Source: Acetonema longum DSM 6540
Lineage (GTDB): Bacteria > Bacillota > Negativicutes > Sporomusales > Acetonemataceae
Length of the DNA stretch: 64,000 bases
Direction of reading: 5' to 3'
Assembly (NCBI RefSeq): GCF_000219125.1
Contig: NZ_AFGF01000081.1
Coordinates: 16,673-80,672 of the forward strand
Made by a program: the position numbers and the translations under genes
Part shown: positions 60,412 to 64,000 of the stretch, piece by piece
Layout: each line of letters starts with the position of its first letter
Numbering within the stretch: position 1 is the stretch's first letter
The notes under the pieces: generated by a model
Told to the model about the DNA's origin: nothing
Seen by the model: the letters and a program-made list of their open reading frames with translations, nothing else
Databases searched by the model: none

Positions 60412-62400
60412 TCAAGAGCCATCACCATCCCGGGGTTCGAATGTTACAGTAATCTCCGTATTCGGTTCCACCACTGCAAAAGGCGGCAAGCTCTGGTGAA
60501 CAGCCACTCCTGAGCCGATCGGAACAAAGGACAATCCGGCCTTATTGCTGGTTTCACCGGCCTGGCGAATGGATTGCCCCAGAAGATCGGGTACGATTAT
60601 CCTGCCGACAGGGACCATCGTTTGGTCAGAAGCAATAGCCCGGGTGCCGGATTGAGACGGCAATATCGGATGTTTGCCGGTTTCACGGGCTTGCTGCTTC
60701 ATATTCAGATACCACATGACCTGGGTCATGATCTCGCTGAACACCGGGGCAGCTACTTCACCGCCGTAATAGGCGCCTACCGGATCATCGATGACCACCA
60801 GAGCCACCACTTGAGGGTCCTCCGCCGGTCCATAGCCGGCGAAGGAGGCGATATACCGGCCTTCCGCATAGCCAACGCCGCCTTGTTTCAGCTTTTCAGC
60901 CGTACCGGTCTTACCGACGAACCGGTATCCCTTGACTGCTGCCTTCGCGCCGCCGCCTTCCGCCACGACCTTTTCCAAAAGATTGGTCAGAGTCCTGGCC
61001 GTGGCCGGACTGATGACCTGCCGCACCGGTTTGACCGGAGTCTCAGTGACCAATGTTCCGTCAGCATTGCGGATTTCTTTGACGATAAAAGGTTTCACCA
61101 GGACTCCTTCATTGGCCACTGCCGCCAGAGCTGTTAACAGCTGCAGCGGCGTTACGGCAATTCCCTGACCGATAGACGTACTGGCCAGGTCGGATGGAGT
61201 CATCCTTTTGGGGTCAAACAGCAGGCCGTATTCCTCTCCCGGCAGGCTAATGTCAGTGGCCTGGCCAAAACCAAAGTTCCTGGTATATCTCATCAGCCGC
61301 TCCTCGCCCAGTCGCTGGCCGATCTGGATGAAACCGGTATTAATCGAATACTTGGTGATATCGGCAAATGTGACCCGTCCGTGGCCTTTGCTATCCCAGT
61401 TATGAACTGTGACGCCGCCGGCGGTAATTTCGCCTGCATCCTCAAAAGTTTCAGACGGCGTTACCAAACCCTCCTGCAGAGCGGCGGCGGCAATAATGGT
61501 TTTAAAGGTGGAGCCGGGTTCGTAGACAAAGGACAAAGAGCGGTTCTTCCACTCTTGAGGACTGTAACGGTAAAAGAAGTTAGGATCATAATGGGGCCGG
61601 TTGGCCATGGCCAAAATAGCGCCGGTGCGCGGATTCATCAGGATCACCGAAGCGCCTTGCGGTTTGCTTTGAGCCACGACCTTGTCCAGGGTTTTTTCCA
61701 CGATATGCTGAATCGTGATATCAATCGTCAACACCAAACTTTTCTCCCGGCGCGGCTGAGACTGGAAGACTGACTGCAAAATTGGAACGCCCTGATTGTC
61801 GGTCTCCAGAACATGCCGGCTGATTTCGCCGTGCATGAATTTGTCGTAGACCATCTCCACGCCATCCAGTCCGATATCATCCGTGCCAACAAACCCCAGT
61901 ACCTGACTGGCAAAGGGTCCGTTGGGATAATAACGTTTACTTTCTTCCAGAAAATGCAGTCCATGAATCTTTTTCGTTTTGATCAAATCCCGGACTTTTT
62001 GGGTGACTTCCGGTTCCAGGGTCCGTCTCAGCCAGACAAAGCGGCCTTTGATGGACAGCCGTTCCCGAATCTCATCCACATCCACATCAATGATCGCCGC
62101 CAAAAGCCGGGCGGCTTCATCCGGAGGAAGGCTCAGTTCCTGGGGATCGGCGTACAGTGACTGCCGCATGCTGCTAATCGCCAGTTCCCGTCCATTGATG
62201 TCATAGATTGTACCCCGTGGCGACTGCAGGATGCGGGTATCCCGCAGCTGAGATTTCATTCGGTCGGCTAACCGGCGCCCTTCCACAAACTGCAGCCAGC
62301 CGATCCGCGCCACCAGAATCAGGATGGCCAGCATAATGAGCGTCAATAATACGGCAACACGGCGCGAAGCCGGTTTTACCATGCTTGGCATAGTCTTCAT
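60412..62400 (-). CDS. Class B penicillin-binding protein with PASTA domain, SpoVD/FtsI-like
   Basis: A 662-residue transpeptidase. One N-terminal membrane segment (LLTLIMLAILILVARIGWLQF), a PBP dimerisation domain (SPRGTIYDINGRELA), and the transpeptidase domain with EPGSTFKTI (active Ser), YSINTGF (S-x-N) and KTGTAEK. One PASTA domain occupies about residues 590-655, as in SpoVD. It is translated in overlap (ATGA) with the upstream DUF5662 gene. Whether it serves septation or spore cortex is not decided by sequence; the single PASTA favours SpoVD. Confidence 0.88.
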   Translation of the reverse strand: MKTMPSMVKPASRRVAVLLTLIMLAILILVARIGWLQFVEGRRLADRMKSQLRDTRILQSPRGTIYDINGRELAISSMRQSLYADPQELSLPPDEAARLLAAIIDVDVDEIRERLSIKGRFVWLRRTLEPEVTQKVRDLIKTKKIHGLHFLEESKRYYPNGPFASQVLGFVGTDDIGLDGVEMVYDKFMHGEISRHVLETDNQGVPILQSVFQSQPRREKSLVLTIDITIQHIVEKTLDKVVAQSKPQGASVILMNPRTGAILAMANRPHYDPNFFYRYSPQEWKNRSLSFVYEPGSTFKTIIAAAALQEGLVTPSETFEDAGEITAGGVTVHNWDSKGHGRVTFADITKYSINTGFIQIGQRLGEERLMRYTRNFGFGQATDISLPGEEYGLLFDPKRMTPSDLASTSIGQGIAVTPLQLLTALAAVANEGVLVKPFIVKEIRNADGTLVTETPVKPVRQVISPATARTLTNLLEKVVAEGGGAKAAVKGYRFVGKTGTAEKLKQGGVGYAEGRYIASFAGYGPAEDPQVVALVVIDDPVGAYYGGEVAAPVFSEIMTQVMWYLNMKQQARETGKHPILPSQSGTRAIASDQTMVPVGRIIVPDLLGQSIRQAGETSNKAGLSFVPIGSGVAVHQSLPPFAVVEPNTEITVTFEPRDGDGS

Positions 62401-62939
62401 CCCTCTCCTTCCTTTGAATCGACAGACTCAGAATCACAGAGCCCCAGCTCTTTTTCCAGCCAGGCCCGCGTCTCTGGGTGCAAGCGCATTTTGCCCTTAT
62501 TTTCCCGATACCAGGGAAGCATGGCTTGTCTGCCCGGCATCCTTGCCACCGCCCGCCAGTCGGCCAGCATTTCCCGTCGATAGGGATCAGTCATGGGCAA
62601 TACTTTGACCGTCCTTGCATCCAAGTGGACGACCCACCATTGCCAGTGATGCCGGTTATGATGATAATGATGCAGCCAGCCGGCCGCCAGGGCATTATCC
62701 ACATTCTCCGGTTGGTACCAGCCGGCCTCATCCAGATAAGAGGGGAGGCTTTTACCGAGAGCAGCCGCTCGGGGACCCCATTCCGCCGGAGTAAATTTAG
62801 ATAAATCATGCAGGATCCCCCTCCAGGGAATCCCCAATTTGCAAGCTTCTACGAATACCAGCCATTTATGGTGGATCACGTAGCGGAGGTAGTTTATATT
62901 TTGAAGAATATAGTTTCGATACTCTTTGTTATACTGCAT
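62397..62939 (-). CDS. DUF5662 family protein
   Basis: A 180-residue protein. NYILQNINYLRYVIHHKWLV at the start, HDLSKFTPAEWGP and a His-rich block (HHYHHNRHHWQWWVV) fit the DUF5662 family, and YRREMLADWRAVARM is its conserved later segment. The His cluster suggests metal binding and an HD-like hydrolase fold, but the activity is unknown. ATG 62939 follows AAGGAAA. It overlaps the PBP gene by four bases and is probably co-transcribed with it. Confidence 0.8.
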   Translation of the reverse strand: MQYNKEYRNYILQNINYLRYVIHHKWLVFVEACKLGIPWRGILHDLSKFTPAEWGPRAAALGKSLPSYLDEAGWYQPENVDNALAAGWLHHYHHNRHHWQWWVVHLDARTVKVLPMTDPYRREMLADWRAVARMPGRQAMLPWYRENKGKMRLHPETRAWLEKELGLCDSESVDSKEGEG

Positions 62940-63145
62940 TACACTTTTCCTTACCCTATATTCGTATCCATTTATTGATATTCTCAATATGCCAAGGCAT
63001 AATTAACCGCAACGATTCATATTTCGAATCGTTTATGCAGATTAATTCGGGCAAATTTGGCTAATTCCTTCACCCGGCGGAGTAACTATCAAAGGGAATG
63101 AGCAAGACAGGCTTGCCCACTCCTATTCCTACCCCTATACCTACC

Positions 63146-63760
63146 TTAGTCCTCTTCCGTTTCTTCCTCCGGAGGTCTGTGGCCGCACCAGAGATGTTGT
63201 TTTTGCGCCTGCCAATCCTGCACTGTGTTGAGCATCTCGCCAAATCGCTGAAAATGTACAACTTCCCTCTCCCATAAAAACCGCAGCATATCTTTCACAC
63301 AGGGGTCAGAAGTCATTTGGATAAGATGCTCATAAGTGGCGCGGGCTTTTTGCTCGGCCGCCATGTCTTCCACCAAATCGGTGATAGGATCGCCCAGAGC
63401 CGCAATATATTTGGCGCTCCAGGGAATCCCGTTAGCATCGGTCCAGAATAAGCCGTTATCATGCTGAACATACTGTCCGCCCCAGCCGGCGGCCTGATAA
63501 TCTTCCGGGCAGGCGCCTTCGGTCAGCTTATAAACCAACGCCGCGATCATTTCCATATGAGCCAGTTCCTCGGTTCCAATATCCGTGAGCAGAGCCTTGG
63601 CGTTGTCAAAAGGCATGGAATAGCGCTGATTCAAATACCGCAGTGAAGCCGATAACTCCCCATCCGGCCCGCCATACTGGGTGATCACCAATTTAGCAAA
63701 GGCCACATCCGGACAGCTGATCTTCACCGGATGCTCCAGCTTCTTTTCATAGATCCACAT
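63146..63760 (-). CDS. cotJC: Spore coat manganese catalase, CotJC-like
   Basis: A 204-residue dimanganese catalase-like coat protein. YGGPDGELSASLRYLNQRY, TEELAHMEMIAALVYKL and WEREVVHFQRFGEM contain the Glu/His ligands of the di-metal centre (Glu-Glu-x-x-His and Glu-x-x-x-His). The N-terminus MWIYEKKLEHPVKI is typical of CotJC. ATG 63760 follows AAAGGA at nine bases. The usual cotJA and cotJB partners are not upstream within the window; that space holds a repeat. Confidence 0.9.
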   Translation of the reverse strand: MWIYEKKLEHPVKISCPDVAFAKLVITQYGGPDGELSASLRYLNQRYSMPFDNAKALLTDIGTEELAHMEMIAALVYKLTEGACPEDYQAAGWGGQYVQHDNGLFWTDANGIPWSAKYIAALGDPITDLVEDMAAEQKARATYEHLIQMTSDPCVKDMLRFLWEREVVHFQRFGEMLNTVQDWQAQKQHLWCGHRPPEEETEED

Positions 63761-63836
63761 ACTCACTGTTCCTTTCTTCAAAATTTTCCTTTAAATCGTC
63801 TGCCTCCTGCGTATCTGTCGCCTCGAACCCGGGGGC

Positions 63837-64000
63837 GTTCAAAAAGGCCCAGATGCAAGGTAAGAGAGACGCTCTGCGTCTCCGTACTGAAGAATTCGGA
63901 TGACTTTTCACTCATGAGAGATCGGCTACTGTTACCACTCTCTGAAAAGTCATGAATTCTGATACAGCGCGACGAGGACGGGCGTGAGACTGTACGTACG
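63837..64000. repeat. Dispersed palindromic repeat, copy 4, interrupted and truncated by the window edge
   Basis: It begins GTTCAAAAAGGCCCAGATGC as in the reverse orientation of copies 1 and 2, but about 105 bases of other sequence (63859-63965) intervene before gcgcgacgaggacgggcgtgagactgtacg, which continues the family pattern. The intervening piece is itself palindromic (ATGACTTTTCA at 63900-63910, TGAAAAGTCAT at 63943-63953, with GAATTC next to each arm). Confidence 0.7.

Noticed and set aside
63108..63145. Short CCTAT/ACC-rich direct repeats near the cotJC stop
   Set aside because: Too short and imperfect for a CRISPR or functional repeat; simple-sequence drift is sufficient.
1..64000. 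CRISPR array, transposase, integrase or prophage
   Set aside because: No regularly spaced repeats with spacers and no recombinase or phage protein motifs were seen.

Overview
The window comes from an endospore-forming bacterium with an outer membrane, most likely a member of the Negativicutes (Sporomusaceae-like Firmicutes). The sporulation evidence is an alpha/beta-type small acid-soluble spore protein (60043-60306), a CotJC-type coat manganese catalase (63146-63760), two Spo0E-like phosphatases, a DacF-type carboxypeptidase and a SpoVD-like PBP. The outer-membrane evidence is a beta-barrel protein ending in Phe (49658-50323) and a four-gene CsgG/FlgT/LPP20-type locus (17362-21493). Firmicute regulation is seen in a T-box leader, a c-di-AMP (ydaO/yuaA) riboswitch, a LexA box of GAAC-N4-GTTC type and strong AGGAGG ribosome binding sites. 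The species is not identified.

Layout. 0-8.8 kb: two divergent Ppx/GppA-HD proteins, a YtpB-type terpene synthase, an M20 peptidase, a YkuS protein, DNA polymerase IV with a LexA box, and a frameshifted ankyrin protein. 8.9-17 kb: cadC-cadA metal efflux with promoter and two operator-like palindromes, a sirtuin, a CPA2 antiporter, two tRNA-Ser genes and a CorA transporter. 17-22 kb: the CsgG/FlgT-like/CsgG/LPP20-like locus. 22-26 kb: glucosyl-3-phosphoglycerate synthase, a D-Ala-D-Ala dipeptidase and an XRE regulator. 26-34.8 kb: a tightly overlapping operon of a PAS-GGDEF-HD-GYP protein, addB and addA. 35-40.5 kb: riboswitch-controlled 3D-domain protein, amidase, MarR regulator, HD-GYP protein, PyrD and small proteins. 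40.6-46.7 kb: three-subunit xanthine dehydrogenase-type operon and a chemoreceptor.

46.7-50.6 kb is a more AT-rich accessory stretch with a CBO0543-like membrane protein, TfoX N-domain protein, NUDIX hydrolase and the beta-barrel protein; it carries a 3' half of a tRNA-Arg gene that looks like an integration scar. 50.6-54.8 kb: tRNA-Val, a PG-binding/3D protein, and an ECF transporter operon (S, A, A', T) behind a T-box whose specifier reads as TGG (Trp). 54.9-64 kb: zinc-ribbon protein, polysaccharide deacetylase, DacF, CheR, alanine dehydrogenase with a sigma-54 promoter and three upstream palindromes, Spo0E-like protein, SASP, SpoVD-like PBP and CotJC.

The most interesting points are the split FlgT/CsgG-type envelope locus away from any flagellar gene; the sigma-54 promoter plus three phased palindromes before ald; a dispersed palindromic repeat family whose edge supplies the stop codon of two unrelated genes and which is itself interrupted by another palindrome at the right end; a 111-bp repeat present twice in frame inside the XdhB C-terminus; and the coupling of a c-di-GMP gene to addBA. 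No CRISPR array, transposase, integrase or prophage was found.
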